Origin: Antedon mediterranea
Lineage: Eukaryota; Echinodermata; Crinoidea; Comatulida; Antedonidae
Direction of reading: 5' to 3'
DNA: 64,000 nucleotides
Assembly (NCBI RefSeq): GCF_964355755.1
Contig: NC_092670.1
Span: 32,477,795 to 32,541,794, forward strand
The position numbers were made by a program, and so were the translations under genes. Positions within the stretch are counted from its first letter, which is position 1; each line of letters begins with the position of its first letter. This document shows, in pieces, positions 32,713-44,031 of the stretch. The notes beneath the pieces were generated by a model. It did not search any database. It saw nothing but the letters and a program-made list of their open reading frames with translations, and was not told the DNA's origin.

Positions 32713-33407
32713 TTCCCTACAATTGTTAACGTTTTGTAAAAATCATGCATATACTTTAAAAACATTAAACAAGGTCATTCCTTGTCTTAAATGTACGTTT
32801 TATGGTAAATTATGATAATAAGAGAGAAACAATGTAATACCTATGTAGCTCTCATCGTATGTCCTATTGTGGACTGTCTTGCGTAGCTAGGTTTAGTTTC
32901 GTAGGCCTAGCTAGTAAACAGCAGTAACGTATAAACATACGCTAGCTATGGGTCTAGCCCGAGGTTGTCTAGTTGCTGCATTAATTGCCCTTCTGTTTTT
33001 GCCAGAATCTGTTATTAAAACAAATTGGGGAAAACCCTGTATTTTCACTGAACAGTAATGTTTCTTCATTTTTAGCCCTCACAAATCGATCAAAAGTGGG
33101 TGAATCACAGAAGAAAAACGAAAATATTAAACCGCGCATGTTGGGATTTATAGCGGCCACTTAAATTATTAAAATCGACTTCTTTTTAGTTGCGTGTAAC
33201 GCAACTCTACAGCTCACTATGTTGGGTGTTCGGTCAGACGGTTGGTTGGTAAACACTAACTTGAGCAAGTGACTGCAGCCATGTATCCTTGTTCATATTT
33301 TTAACCATTTAAAGACGAAAAAAGTTATCCCAATAGGACCATATAGTATTTATTTTTACATTAAATGCAGTTTGCGACCTGGAATTCAATCTAAAAAACG
33401 TAGGGAA
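32713..33407. repeat. Inverted-end repeat Y, copy 1
   Basis: Ends ATTCCCTACAATT and an inverse form. The interior shares long blocks with 51600-52147, such as TTTATGGTAAATTAT, AGTTGCTGCATT and AGGACCATATAGTATTTAT. Probably a non-autonomous DNA transposon. Confidence 0.65.
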
Positions 33408-33932
33408 TGGGAAACACTTTTATTGCAAACACAGTATTTTAAAGTGTCGCAGAATGAATAATGTGAATGGGGTAGGAAGACATCACAAACAAAGACATAC
33501 TTTTATAAATATATAAATGAATGATACTCAACCATTCTCATAGACTATATTAATACTATAAACCAATACAATAAATAAAGTCCAATATTATATTTTTTTA
33601 TACGTCCGTATTTAATCATTTTTGTTAAGCTTAAAATGCAAATTAGATAAATTTATACATCAAATATTAATAATTAATTATTGTTTTTTTTCTTTATTAG
33701 CTATACAAAACATTATACACATAAAGGAATTTGATATTTGTATTGGTTGTATAGGATAGGAGCTTGAGGATTAATAAAAAGTGTTATATACAGTTTGTAA
33801 ATACTGTACCAGTTACAATAATCAAGATAACGATGATTTGTTATCTTGTTAATATAATTATTTAATAATGCAATGCTTATTTCTGCTGCTCGCTTATGGA
33901 AGTGAGTGGTGGTGGTACCCACTCTGGGCCAG
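33408..33932. other. Gene G 3' flank
   Basis: AT-rich sequence; nothing recognisable beyond the downstream flank of gene G. Confidence 0.4.
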
Positions 33933-35246
33933 TTACATTTTTAAATGCATGTATATGTCCATAGGCTTCAGGTAGTCTTCAGCATCCAATGATTTCTTAA
34001 ATTGAAGTTCTTGATATTCAGTTGAAGCATTTGTAATAACCTCAACACGGTTTGCAATTGTTGATTCATTATCGGTTGACTTTGATCTTTGTCTGCTGTT
34101 TGAAGTTTTAATAATGTCTTGGTGACTTCTTTTCCTTTTTGGATGTTTACTGTAGTTTCTTCTAAGAATTACGTAAAGTGATAACATGACAACCAACAAA
34201 AGTAAGCAAATTGTCACTATCAATATTATGATGATGACATCATTATCAGAATTGTCTGTAACTTTAGATTTACTTATCTGTGTAGTTAATGGACTTGTCT
34301 GTTTTGTTGTATCTGTTGGTACAACATCTGCTACTGTGAATTTAATCTCACCTGACTTGTTTTGAGCTGCAGTAGTTACAAGACACTTGACAGTGTATTC
34401 ACCAGTAGTTAAGTTATTAAAACATCTTTCATCGTCATTCTCCCCATTGTATCCTGTCTCCGATAATACATCAGAAGTCCATTGATAATCCTTTGGACCA
34501 GATCCACCTATAGCTAGGCATTTAAAGCAATGTTCGCGGTTTCCATGTATTGTCATCATTTTCAAATTCAGTTTAGGATAAACCGGTAAAGTTAATGTGT
34601 AGCATCTGTTTGTATATTTGTTTGCAACAGCATATTCTGAAATACAATAAAAGAATATTCCATCTCCACTTTGGTAGCCTTCAAATGTTAGATTCAAATT
34701 CTGTGTTCTTGTATTACTATCTAAATTATAGGAATCTGTAATGTTATGTTTTTCTTGAATCCATCCAATAGTTATTTCATGTGTGTTAGAGAGATTATCA
34801 CAATTTTTAAGAGTACAATTGGATGTTACTTGCTTTCCCTCAATGATGTCTACAAACTCCTCACAAGCTATTTTGCAGATTGGATATTCAGGAATGTGAT
34901 TCTGCTTGACGTCACCTAAAGGAATCGCAAAATGCTTATTATCTTCATCTTGACATGTGTAAATTCCTATATCTTCCTGTCCACTGTAGGATATGAAGTG
35001 TTGACATTTTACTGCTGTTGACCTTTCCACTTGGTTCTTGGTAAATACTGGGTTATTGTAAAATGTATACTGTTGATAGTCTAATCTACCCGTATACGTT
35101 TTATTTGGGATGTTTAAGATGTTGACAGGAATCTTCGTCACAATGTACCTAAACTCATAATCAAATTCAACATACTTTTCATCTGCAGTCACTTGGATAA
35201 TTAATAAACACATTGTAATCAGACTAAAATGTTGTAATGCCATCAT
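33933..35246 (-). CDS. Gene G: subfamily 2 Ig-like type I receptor, short tail
   Basis: Intact, 437 residues from a Met-Met start. Signal peptide (ends near VTA-DEK), Cys module (CQHFIS, DIGIYTCQDE), Ig-like domain (ITIGWIQ, GDGIFFYC), second Ig-like domain (CFKCLAIGGSG, ERCFNNLTTGEYTVKC), short Thr-rich stalk with one TSPLTTQ unit, and a TM helix nearly identical to genes F and I. The tail is the shortest of subfamily 2. It lacks the QPSTS and FTN modules but keeps TEYQELQ and ends EDYLKPMDIYMHLKM. YLKP (YxxP) and YMHL (YxxL) form a close tandem pair. It is followed upstream by a truncated tandem copy (gene H). Confidence 0.8.
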   Translation of the reverse strand: MMALQHFSLITMCLLIIQVTADEKYVEFDYEFRYIVTKIPVNILNIPNKTYTGRLDYQQYTFYNNPVFTKNQVERSTAVKCQHFISYSGQEDIGIYTCQDEDNKHFAIPLGDVKQNHIPEYPICKIACEEFVDIIEGKQVTSNCTLKNCDNLSNTHEITIGWIQEKHNITDSYNLDSNTRTQNLNLTFEGYQSGDGIFFYCISEYAVANKYTNRCYTLTLPVYPKLNLKMMTIHGNREHCFKCLAIGGSGPKDYQWTSDVLSETGYNGENDDERCFNNLTTGEYTVKCLVTTAAQNKSGEIKFTVADVVPTDTTKQTSPLTTQISKSKVTDNSDNDVIIIILIVTICLLLLVVMLSLYVILRRNYSKHPKRKRSHQDIIKTSNSRQRSKSTDNESTIANRVEVITNASTEYQELQFKKSLDAEDYLKPMDIYMHLKM

Positions 35247-36202
35247 TTCTTAAATAAAATTAAACTTCTTGAATGTAGTGAAGAAACAGATCATTTAAAT
35301 GTTTAGATATGAATAGAAGAAGTTGTCGGTGTTAGTTTCAGTTTATAATGATTTTTTGTTCATGTTCTCTGAATTTATTTTGTACTTCCATGACATGTTT
35401 CCTCAATTGTTTTCCTATTGATATAATCCAATACAATAGGTTCTGTCAGTTGTGGTTATAAAATCGTTTAATACCTACTGCTGCAATTCAATTGCTCTAC
35501 CAGACCACAAGATAAATTAAGAAATATTAATGTACAAATAAAAACGTGCAGAAACATTGGATTGTGTAATGAGACAAATGTCATTGAACTCGGGGCTTGC
35601 AGAATCTCTAAACATTAGGTTCCCATAAAAAATGATGAGAAAAGCTAATTAATTTCAAGACTTTGTTCAAATATCATAATTTTTTCTCGGTGACGAAACA
35701 ACTCCACTCCCATGTGTTTGTTTGTCTTTGAATTTAAACAAAATGCTTTTAAATATGCAAAATTGGATTATCAATTTATATTCAATTGTAAAAAGGCAAT
35801 ATTTTACATTTGATTTTAGTTAGCATTAGACTTTTTAATACACAAAGGTAGATTATTTTCATTTGATAGGAGGATTGTGGGCCATGTAATTTTCAAGAGT
35901 ATAGTGTTTTGTATAATTCGTTTTCGTCTACTCATTGTTCCCGTCTTCAAGGAGTCCAAGATTATTTTGTTCGTTTAGTCTAATCTACTACAACTGTCAC
36001 CCCTTGTCCATTTCTCTTCCATCCCTTGTTTCTCATTATTTCATCTTTAATTTTCAGTTTCTGTTTAATTGAATATTCTGTATATTATTGTGATTTTATT
36101 TTGCGGTTCTTCTTTCATGTAAAAATTGTTGGATCGTACTCATAATTCTTTATCTTTTATCCATTCCTTTTGCTGTATCAAATGCTACCAAAAATATATT
36201 TA
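34822..36202. repeat. Tandem segmental duplication, copy 1 (gene G 5' end plus upstream)
   Basis: This stretch, from GGATGTTACTTGCTTTCCC to TGCTACCAAAAATATATTT, is repeated head to tail at about 36203-37350. The junction at 36203 runs straight into the gene sequence and creates truncated gene H. The copies differ by indels and substitutions. Confidence 0.8.
35322..35446 (-). promoter_or_regulatory. Conserved upstream block, gene G
   Basis: Same block as upstream of genes F, H and I. On the minus strand it contains AAACTGAAACT, which fits the AANNGAAA core of IRF sites. Gene H has it too; in gene F it is altered. Confidence 0.3.
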
Positions 36203-36630
36203 TTGGATGTTACTTGCTTTCCCTCAATGATGTCTACAAACTCCTCACAAGCTATTTTGCAGATTGGATTTTCAGAAATGTGATTCTGTTGGACGTCACC
36301 TAAAGGAATCGCAAAATGCTTATTATCTTCATCTTGACATGTGTAAATTCCTATATCTTCCTGTCCACTGTAGGATATGAAGTGTTGACATTTTACTGTT
36401 GTTGACCTTTTTACTGGGTTCTTGGTAAATATCGAGTTATTGTTAAATAAATACAGTTGATAGTCTAATCTACCCGTATACGTTTTATTTGAGATGTTTA
36501 AGATGTTGACTGGAGTCTGCGTCAGAATGTACTTGTAGATAAAATCAAATTGAACATATTTTTCATCTGCAGTCACTGGGATAATTAATAAACACATTGT
36601 AATCGGACTAAAATGTTGTAATGCCATCAT
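36178..36630 (-). pseudogene. Gene H: truncated duplicate of gene G
   Basis: The 150-codon frame has the gene G signal peptide, Cys module (CQHFIS, DIGIYTCQDE) and the start of the first Ig-like domain. It runs off the duplication junction at about 36203 into foreign sequence (NKYIFGSI) and stops. Most of the first Ig domain, the second Ig domain, TM and tail are missing. It could still be transcribed from its own copy of the upstream block and make a small secreted Cys-module protein, but a dead duplicate is likelier. Confidence 0.7.
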
Positions 36631-37350
36631 TTCTTAAATAAAATTAAACTTCTTGAATGTAGTGAAGAAACAGATCATTTAAATGTTTAGATATGAATAG
36701 AAACAGATCATTTAAATGTTTAGATATGAATAGAAGAAGTTGTCGGTGTTAGTTTCAGTTTATAATGATTTTTTGTTCATGTTCTCTGAATTTATTTTGT
36801 ACTTCCATGACATGTTTCCTCAATCGTTTTCCTATTGATATAATCCAATACAATAGGTTCTGTCAGTTGTGGTGAAAAAATGGTTTAATACTTACTGCTG
36901 CAACAATACTCTACCTACCAGACCACCACAGAATAAATTTACATTTCATAACATCCTTCTAGTTAACATTAGCATTAGACTTTTTAATGCACCTAAAGTA
37001 GATTCTTTTCATTTGATTGGAGGATTTGTGGGCCATGTGATTTTCAAGAGTATAGTGTTGTGTATAATTCGGTTTTGTCTACTCATTGTTCCCTTCTTCC
37101 CGTCTTCAAGGAGTGGAGTCCCAGATTGTTTTGTTCGTTTGTCTAATTTCTACTTACCACACTGTCTGTTCCCTTGTTTCTCATTATTTCATTTTTAATT
37201 ATTAGTTTCAGTTTAATTGAATATTCTGTATATTATTGTGATTTTATTTTGCGGTTCTTCTTTCATGTAAAAATTGTTGGATCATACTCATAATTCTAAA
37301 TATCTTTTATCCATTCCTTTTGCTGTATAAAATGCTACCAAAAATGTATT
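36203..37350. repeat. Tandem segmental duplication, copy 2
   Basis: Second copy of the 34822-36202 segment. It has a local doubling of ACAGATCATTTAAATG near 36672-36730 and loses part of the upstream sequence after about 36900. Confidence 0.7.
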
Positions 37351-37635
37351 TCTTGTATCCGTCTACTTTTTAATAATTTTGTGCAAAAGATTCCATTGAT
37401 CCTTTTTTTGATAGTTATCAATGTTTTTGTAATAAGATCTTTGATATTGATTTAAGATAAGTTTTTAAAATATTTTATTTTGAACAAATAATGAATGTTT
37501 TATATTCATGAATGGAACAAATAATTTCAATCTAGAAACAATAAAAATGTGTTATATTTTCACCTTATGAACTTACCATTGCACTCATAGTTAATTCAAA
37601 TATTTGTTTATTAATTTTTAAAATAATTATTATAA

Positions 37636-38832
37636 CTAGATGATACGCAAGCGAAGCGAGTGTACCATCTAGTTCGTGCCCACAGATGGTTCTCCAATAC
37701 ACAGTAATTTCAGCGTAAAAAAAATGGCGATTTCAAATGTACGTACGGCAGGACTATAAAACATTGTAGTCAACCAAAATTAGCACCAAATGAGTCCAAT
37801 TTTTTAATTGGGACTTATTTAAACAAATCCAATTTGTGTTTTGTATCTAACATTAGAGTTGAGGGTTGGGGATGAGGATAGGTACAAAGAGGAACAATGT
37901 TTTAAATATATTCTTTATATTAAATTATTCTTTATACTTCTTTATTATCCACTCGAAATATTTTTTTTATAGGCCTATAAATAATATACCACTAAATAGA
38001 GTAAAACATTAACGATTTAATACTTTGTTAAAACTGTCACTGTCTCATAGTTGATTGAAATAGTAAAGTACATTTAAAGACCACTACTACTACGTTTATA
38101 TTTTTGTAATTATTAATTAATACAAACGTTGAGAAGCAACTGTCAGTAATAAAGTATTATATTATTATGTGTTTATAATCTAAAAGTAGGAGCTACCCAC
38201 ACTCACAGTGATAAAGTTTATTAGTATATTTGTTTATATTATATCAGTACCAACACACTTTTGATTCAAATGGAGATCAAAAGTGGTTTAATACCTATTT
38301 ACAGTATTGTATAGCATTACAATACTATTTATGTTTATTCTCCAAGGGTCTATAAATATACCTACTTGTGTTAAACCATGGAGGTATTTGCATACCAAAT
38401 AATTTGGAATGTTCCATTCATTGCAAATCAATACATTTGTATAAACATATATTATTATTAAATCAATCAAAATAGTATTCAACATTATGATGCTGTACTC
38501 GAGCTGTTCAACCGGTTTTCAGCCATTAAAAACAATTATCGTAGGAGGAGATAGGAAAATCCGAAGTATCCTCGTATTATTGTATGCGAGTATTTTTCAC
38601 GATGGACATGCATACCACGATCGGAAAACACCCCTATTTGGGGAAAATCATTAAACCTAAATTCGTTTTAATTGTCAATAACTAATTGTCTAACTCAATT
38701 TAATTAGTAAACAGGGTTACATCAGGTGGTTAAAATCAGTACCGAAAGTACGAACCAACTTTATATACCATCGAGTAAACATTCTAGAAGTATCGCGCGA
38801 TTTACCGAATTTTGCCCTTACCTAAATTTATA
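37636..38832 (-). mobile_element. Non-autonomous Helitron, copy 2 (reverse)
   Basis: Reverse-orientation relative of 14778-15526, ending CTAG next to T at 37636. It has the same end hairpin (CTAGATGATACGC...GTACCATCTAG) and the same 5' start AAATTTA(C/G)GTAAGGGC. About 440 extra bases lie around 38040-38480. Confidence 0.65.
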
Positions 38833-39705
38833 TATAGATGATATAGACATTTGGTGTAGAAATATCAAACACAAACACTCAGCAGCCAACATACACTTAT
38901 TCAAATGTATATTGTTATTAAAGTTCAGCATACATAATTTAATTTTTTGGATGAGGAGTATGGATGAAGCAGAATAATTGAACCAAATAACACTTCTTTG
39001 TGGGAACTATTTGTTCTAATTTCAACACTTTATTATAAAGACATTATTTTAAAGGTGTTACAGCATTGTAGACATATAATGCAACAAAATAAAAGGTTTC
39101 AGTTTATTCTTTTAAATATTTTATAAATTAAAGATAATAATCATTCATACATGCTATAAATACTTTACAATATTGACAATAAGTCAAATCTAGTTGTATT
39201 TCTTTTATTTAATATTTTCAACAGTTTTTTTTTTGTTTAGATTTTGAATATAGCCAACCAAACAACACAAGATATTATATTTATAGGCCTCCTTTTTACA
39301 ACGTCCTGTATATTAAAATATTTCATTTTGTGTAGTTATTAATCTTCCTTGTGCATTGGTAATGCTGATGACTAACATCATCAAAATGAAGTCATTTATC
39401 TTGATATATTGAATGTAATGTTTGACATTGTTATTATGCTATTCTAACATATAATTCCTATTTAATTCAGATAACTATTATATTTCATTTGTTTTACAAC
39501 CTAATTTATCAGGTTGCCCTCTCCAATATAGTTTTATTCATTTCACCAGATGCTTCATTACCCACGCTTCTAAACATTATTAATGCATTAATTAATATTT
39601 GTATCTACTGTATAGGAACTTAAATGAGTATTAAAGTCATGATACAGTTTGTGGTCACTATGATATCTTTGTACTTGCACAGTTGGTACAATAATCCAGA
39701 TAAAG
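38833..39705. other. Gene I 3' intergenic DNA
   Basis: AT-rich, no gene or clear repeat recognised. Confidence 0.4.
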
Positions 39706-40010
39706 AATATGTATTGTCCTCACAAAATATTGATAATTAAATCAGACTTCTAATAGGACATTTTCAGTTTTAATAAATTTATTCACTTTCATAGATAAAA
39801 AAAACCCCAACAAAATTGTTTTCACTTCAAAATAAATTGTTAAATTTACCCAAAAACCTATGTTTGCTTTAAATTACTGTACAGTTTTTTAAGAGAAATA
39901 TTTTTTTGTTCATAGCAAATTCATGGTTAAAGTGAATAACTATTTGTGACATTAAAATGGCATATTCAACACAAATTAAAAAATGTTTATCTTTCATGAA
40001 AACAGTTTAA
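39706..40010. mobile_element. M2-related MITE, inverted degenerate copy
   Basis: Shares AATGGCATATTCAAC and GTATTGTCC(C/T)C with the TA-flanked MITE at 11511, in opposite orientation. Confidence 0.5.
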
Positions 40011-40041
40011 ATTATTAAATCTGGATTGGTACACACTCCGG

Positions 40042-41610
40042 TTACTTTTTTAGATACATGTATACGTGCATAGGCTCCAGGTAGCCTTCAGCATCCAATG
40101 CTTCCTCGATTTGAAGTTCTTGATATTCGCTTGAACCATTTGTAATGAATTCAACACGGTTTGCAATTGTTGAATCATTATCTGTTGGTTTTGATCTCGC
40201 TCCATCCGACCCATTATATTCATTTCGACCGCAGGACTCAAATTTTTCAGTTAAACGTTTTACTTTGAGATTGGTGTTAGAGTTGTTGACTGCTTGCTTT
40301 GGTCTCACTTGTTTCTGATTGCTTTGTGACTGTTTCTCATTTGGTTTTTCTGCTTTCCTTGATTTGTTTTTTGAAAATTGTGCTTCTGTTTGTTGTCTGC
40401 TGTTTGAAGTTTCAACAATGTCGTTGTGACCTCTTTTCATTTTTGGATGTTTACCGTAGTGTCTTCTAAGAATTACATAAAGTGATAACATGACAACCAA
40501 CAAAAGTAAGCAAATTGTCACTATCAATATTATGATGATGACATCATTATCAGAATTGTCTGTAACTTCAGATATACTTTTCTGAGTATGTAATGTAATT
40601 GTCTGTGTAGTTAATTTACTTGTCTCAGTAGTTAATGGACTTGTCTGTGTAGTTAATGGACTTGTCTGTGTAGTTAATGGACTTGTCTGTGTAGTTGTAT
40701 CTGTTGGTGCATCTGCTACTGTGAATTTGATCTCACCTGACTTGTTTTGAGCTGCAGTAGTTACAAGACACTTGACAGTGTATTCACCAGTAGTTAAGTC
40801 ATTAAAACATCTTTCATCGTCATTCTCCCCATTGTATCCTGTCTCCAATAATACATCAGAAGTCCATTGATAATGCTTTGGACCAGATCCACCTGTAGCT
40901 AGGCATTTAAAGCAATGTTCTTGGTTTCCATGTATTGTCATCATTTTCAAATTCAGGTTAGGGTAAACCTTTAGAGTCAATGTATAGCATTTGTGTCTGT
41001 AGTATATACCTGTATTGGTAAGGCAATAAAAGAATATTCCATCTCCACCTTGGTAGCCTTTAAACGTTTGAATGAAATTTATTTCATTTTTAATTAAAAC
41101 AAAAGACTGTATTATGTCATGTGTTCCTTGGATCCATCCAATTGTTATTTTGTAACCATTGGCCATTCCTCCTATACATATCACCATGCATTCAGTTGCT
41201 ATTTCCTCACCCTCTATGATATAATCTACTAAATCTTCACAAACGATTTTCCAGGGAGAATAATCTGTTATTTGTTTCTGAGTAACACCACCTGAAAGAA
41301 TCGCAAAATACTTGTTATCTTCATCTTGACATGTGTATATTCCTACATCTGGTGGTGCGTAACATATAAAATGTTGGCAGTTGACTGTTGTTGACTTTTC
41401 GACAGGGTAGCTTGTGAGTACTCCCTCATCACCGAATATATACCGATAATCAGTACCGTTGTACGTTTTAGTTGAATTTAAAATACTGATGGTACTCACA
41501 GTTTGCCAATTGATTTCATAAACATAATCAAATTCAACATCTTTTTGTACTGCAGTTGCTCTGATAATTATTAAACATGTCATAAGGCAAAGATTCTGTA
41601 ATGCCATCAT
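40042..41610 (-). CDS. Gene I: subfamily 2 Ig-like type I receptor with Thr-rich stalk
   Basis: Intact, 522 residues from a Met-Met start. Signal peptide, Cys module (CQHFIC, DVGIYTCQDE; the usual Ser after FI is Cys here), Ig-like domain (ITIGWIQ, GDGIFFYC) and second Ig-like domain (CFKCLATGGSG, ERCFNDLTTGEYTVKC). A stalk with three TTQTSPL units plus variants is likely O-glycosylated. The TM helix is nearly identical to genes F and G. The long tail has NGSSEYQELQ and ends EGYLEPMHVYMYLKK, again a YxxP/YxxL pair. First gene of the cluster in minus-strand order and nearest to the third visible NRAMP exon. Confidence 0.8.
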   Translation of the reverse strand: MMALQNLCLMTCLIIIRATAVQKDVEFDYVYEINWQTVSTISILNSTKTYNGTDYRYIFGDEGVLTSYPVEKSTTVNCQHFICYAPPDVGIYTCQDEDNKYFAILSGGVTQKQITDYSPWKIVCEDLVDYIIEGEEIATECMVICIGGMANGYKITIGWIQGTHDIIQSFVLIKNEINFIQTFKGYQGGDGIFFYCLTNTGIYYRHKCYTLTLKVYPNLNLKMMTIHGNQEHCFKCLATGGSGPKHYQWTSDVLLETGYNGENDDERCFNDLTTGEYTVKCLVTTAAQNKSGEIKFTVADAPTDTTTQTSPLTTQTSPLTTQTSPLTTETSKLTTQTITLHTQKSISEVTDNSDNDVIIIILIVTICLLLLVVMLSLYVILRRHYGKHPKMKRGHNDIVETSNSRQQTEAQFSKNKSRKAEKPNEKQSQSNQKQVRPKQAVNNSNTNLKVKRLTEKFESCGRNEYNGSDGARSKPTDNDSTIANRVEFITNGSSEYQELQIEEALDAEGYLEPMHVYMYLKK

Positions 41611-41659
41611 TTCTTATTAAATCAATTTAAACTTCTTGAATAATTACATATGAAAAGAA

Positions 41660-41797
41660 GAAGTTGTCAGTGCGAGCCTCAGACAGCAATAATTTAAACA
41701 AACAAAAAATTGTCTCAATTTATTATGTACTTCTATGACATGTTTCCTAAATCCTGTTCCTATATTGATTCATCTAACAATAGGTTTACTGTGTCAT
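41660..41797 (-). promoter_or_regulatory. Conserved upstream block, gene I
   Basis: The most diverged of four related upstream blocks; shares GAAGTTGTC, TTTATTATGTACTTC, ATGACATGTTTCCT and ACAATAGGTTTACTG with the others. Confidence 0.3.
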
Positions 41798-42044
41798 AGA
41801 TGGAATGTACCAGAAAATGACAACAATTTTGAAATTATTAATTGTATCTGTGACCAAGAAATAGAATGCATTAAATACAGAAATATTGGATTGTTTATGT
41901 GAAAGTACATTGAACCATACACAAATCATTGCATATTCTCCCTCATTAGGGGTAGCTACGCCTCCTTGTAAATAAGCCTGCTTAGTTAATAGGTCACTTT
42001 ACCTTGCGAAGATTAATATACAGGTAATTATTAATTAATGATTC

Positions 42045-42515
42045 CTTGGAAATAAATATAATAATATTATTAGGTAGGCTGAATAAATAAAAATTTTTCT
42101 TCTTCGAGCCGAATCACCAGGTGTTTAGCACGCCATGCGTACCAGGCATTGACCATCACAAACAGTCTTTATCGCATCTATAGGGGAAGAATAGCAAATG
42201 AGGGTGCTATGTATGCATAGTTTAAATAGATTAGTTGAATTATTTCTTCAAGCAAGTTACATGGCGCGGAGTGTAAAACGTTGTCTCGTGGTGATGTGGA
42301 CAAATCTTTGTGAGTTTGAGTCCCAGTAGATGACTTTTATTATTTATCGCCAATCGCGAGTGTTGCCATTAGCAAATTACACAGGGACACGATAATCACG
42401 CGAAATTTACTTAGTCAATATCATTGTACTTGAGGACATATACTATTTACGATCCTCGCAGCAGTATTCATGTGATGCAGTTTCAACCAATCACGTATTT
42501 ACATAGGCTTGTAAT
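42045..42515. repeat. Dispersed repeat X, copy 2
   Basis: Direct relative of 21691-22190, with the same tRNA-like GAGTTTGAGTCCCAG block. Confidence 0.55.
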
Positions 42516-42772
42516 ATAAACCGATATCTCCTTTTAAATTAGTTAAAATATAACATTTCAAATCCCCTTGAATGATATTTTTCTTGTGGAATTATATTTT
42601 CCCTCGGCTTTGCTTCAGAGAAATATAGTCCCTCATGAAAAATATTCCCTTAGCAATATCTGTATAAGTAATACTTCATCATATGTATATCAAAGTTTAA
42701 ATTGAAGTGTTCTATTTTCTTTAATTAAAAGATGTTTGATATTATGAACGCCATTTATATTTTGTTTTTCAG

Positions 42773-42999
42773 TTATTATGGGTGTTAATGTTTGCTACAA
42801 TTCTTGGTTTGTTACTACAACGATTGTCGGCAAGGTTAGGGGTCGTCACAGGAATGCATCTGGCTGAGATCTGTTACCGTGAATATCCTCTTGTGCCACG
42901 CATCATTCTCTGGTTAATGGTCGAAGTTGCTATTATTGGCTCAGACATGCAAGAGGTCATCGGCACGGCGATTGCATTCTTCTTATTATCCAATGGAAA
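42773..42999 (+). CDS. SLC11A2: NRAMP visible exon 3 (TM2-TM3)
   Basis: Acceptor TTTTTCAG ends at 42772 and donor GTGAGT begins at 43000. Encodes [16 protein letters not shown], the [12 protein letters not shown] loop, and [20 protein letters not shown], all close to the family consensus. Ends two bases into a Lys codon. Confidence 0.96.
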
Positions 43000-43309
43000 G
43001 TGAGTAAAAATGATATAACTTATGATACATAATTGCATGATGGTAATTCTTTGTAGAATTTAATAGTCATCGTATAATTTATGGCTTGGTTATCAATATC
43101 TTTTTGTTACGATTGGATCTAGAAAGTTTGCACAGACAGAAGTAGATATCTCAATAAAAATAAATGATAACAAAGAATAGTAGTTAATCATAACTTTCAC
43201 ATTGTGAAACAAATTAATCAAACTGTATCTAGATTTCCTAACTATCTTAGGAATATTAGTGACGTGGTTCACAAGACAAACATACACAAGATGATCTACA
43301 TAAACAAAG

Positions 43310-43440
43310 TCTTATTACAAGTCTTTGGGAGTGGAGTTGTAATTTTGTCCTTAGAAAAAATCCTGACATGTGACGGGACCCTTGAACCCAGGACCCTTAG
43401 AGTGGTAGCCAAGCATCATAACCACCAAGCCACAACTCCA
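43310..43440 (-). repeat. tRNA-like SINE head
   Basis: On the minus strand, TGGCTTGGTGGTTATGATGC followed by GGGTTCAAGGGTCC resembles pol III A and B boxes at tRNA spacing. It does not fold as a clean tRNA, so a tRNA-derived SINE is likelier. Confidence 0.5.
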
Positions 43441-43616
43441 CTTGTTAATATAACATCTGTCTTAACCTTTTGGCCACTTGATTCGACAACACTAATGTTA
43501 ATATTTAGTTGTTAAATTGTGTAATCATATGCGGATTACTTATTCTCCATAAACTTAACATTTTTGCAAACCTTTATAAACCTTTACATTAAAAGAAACT
43601 GATTGTTTTTTTACAG

Positions 43617-43687
43617 AATTCCATTATATGCAGGCGTTTTAATTACTATCACCGACACTTTTGTATTTCTGTTTTTAGATAAATATG
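43617..43687 (+). CDS. SLC11A2: NRAMP visible exon 4
   Basis: Acceptor TTACAG ends at 43616, donor GTGAGT at 43688. Encodes [20 protein letters not shown] plus DKY. Starts with the last base of the split Lys codon and ends one base into Gly. Confidence 0.95.
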
Positions 43688-44031
43688 GTGAGTATAAACA
43701 AAATGCAGGCTTTCTTGGCAAATTTAATTCAGTAAGGGACTAATTATTAGTTTAAACTATATAGTCTGTGATAAATCAATGATGAAAACAATGTGTTACG
43801 CATTACGTTTTTTTACGAAAATATGGAAACTATCTACTGGTTCCATACTCCAAGATTCCAGAGGTCGAATAGAATATGGGCGGATAGGAATTATATTCAT
43901 ATAATCATTGCATTTGCATATTGTTACTTAAGAGATCAGGAACCGGTTAAAAATCTTTAAGCCTAAAGAAACAAAAGCTAGTATTACAGGTATTTTGCTT
44001 GAGATATAAAATGAAAACAAATTTGTTTTAG

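Noticed and set aside
42782-43003. Separate small gene encoding a membrane protein
   Set aside because: It is NRAMP visible exon 3, with proper splice sites and phase.
43366-43440. True tRNA gene
   Set aside because: A and B box-like words are present but no clean cloverleaf; better as a SINE head.
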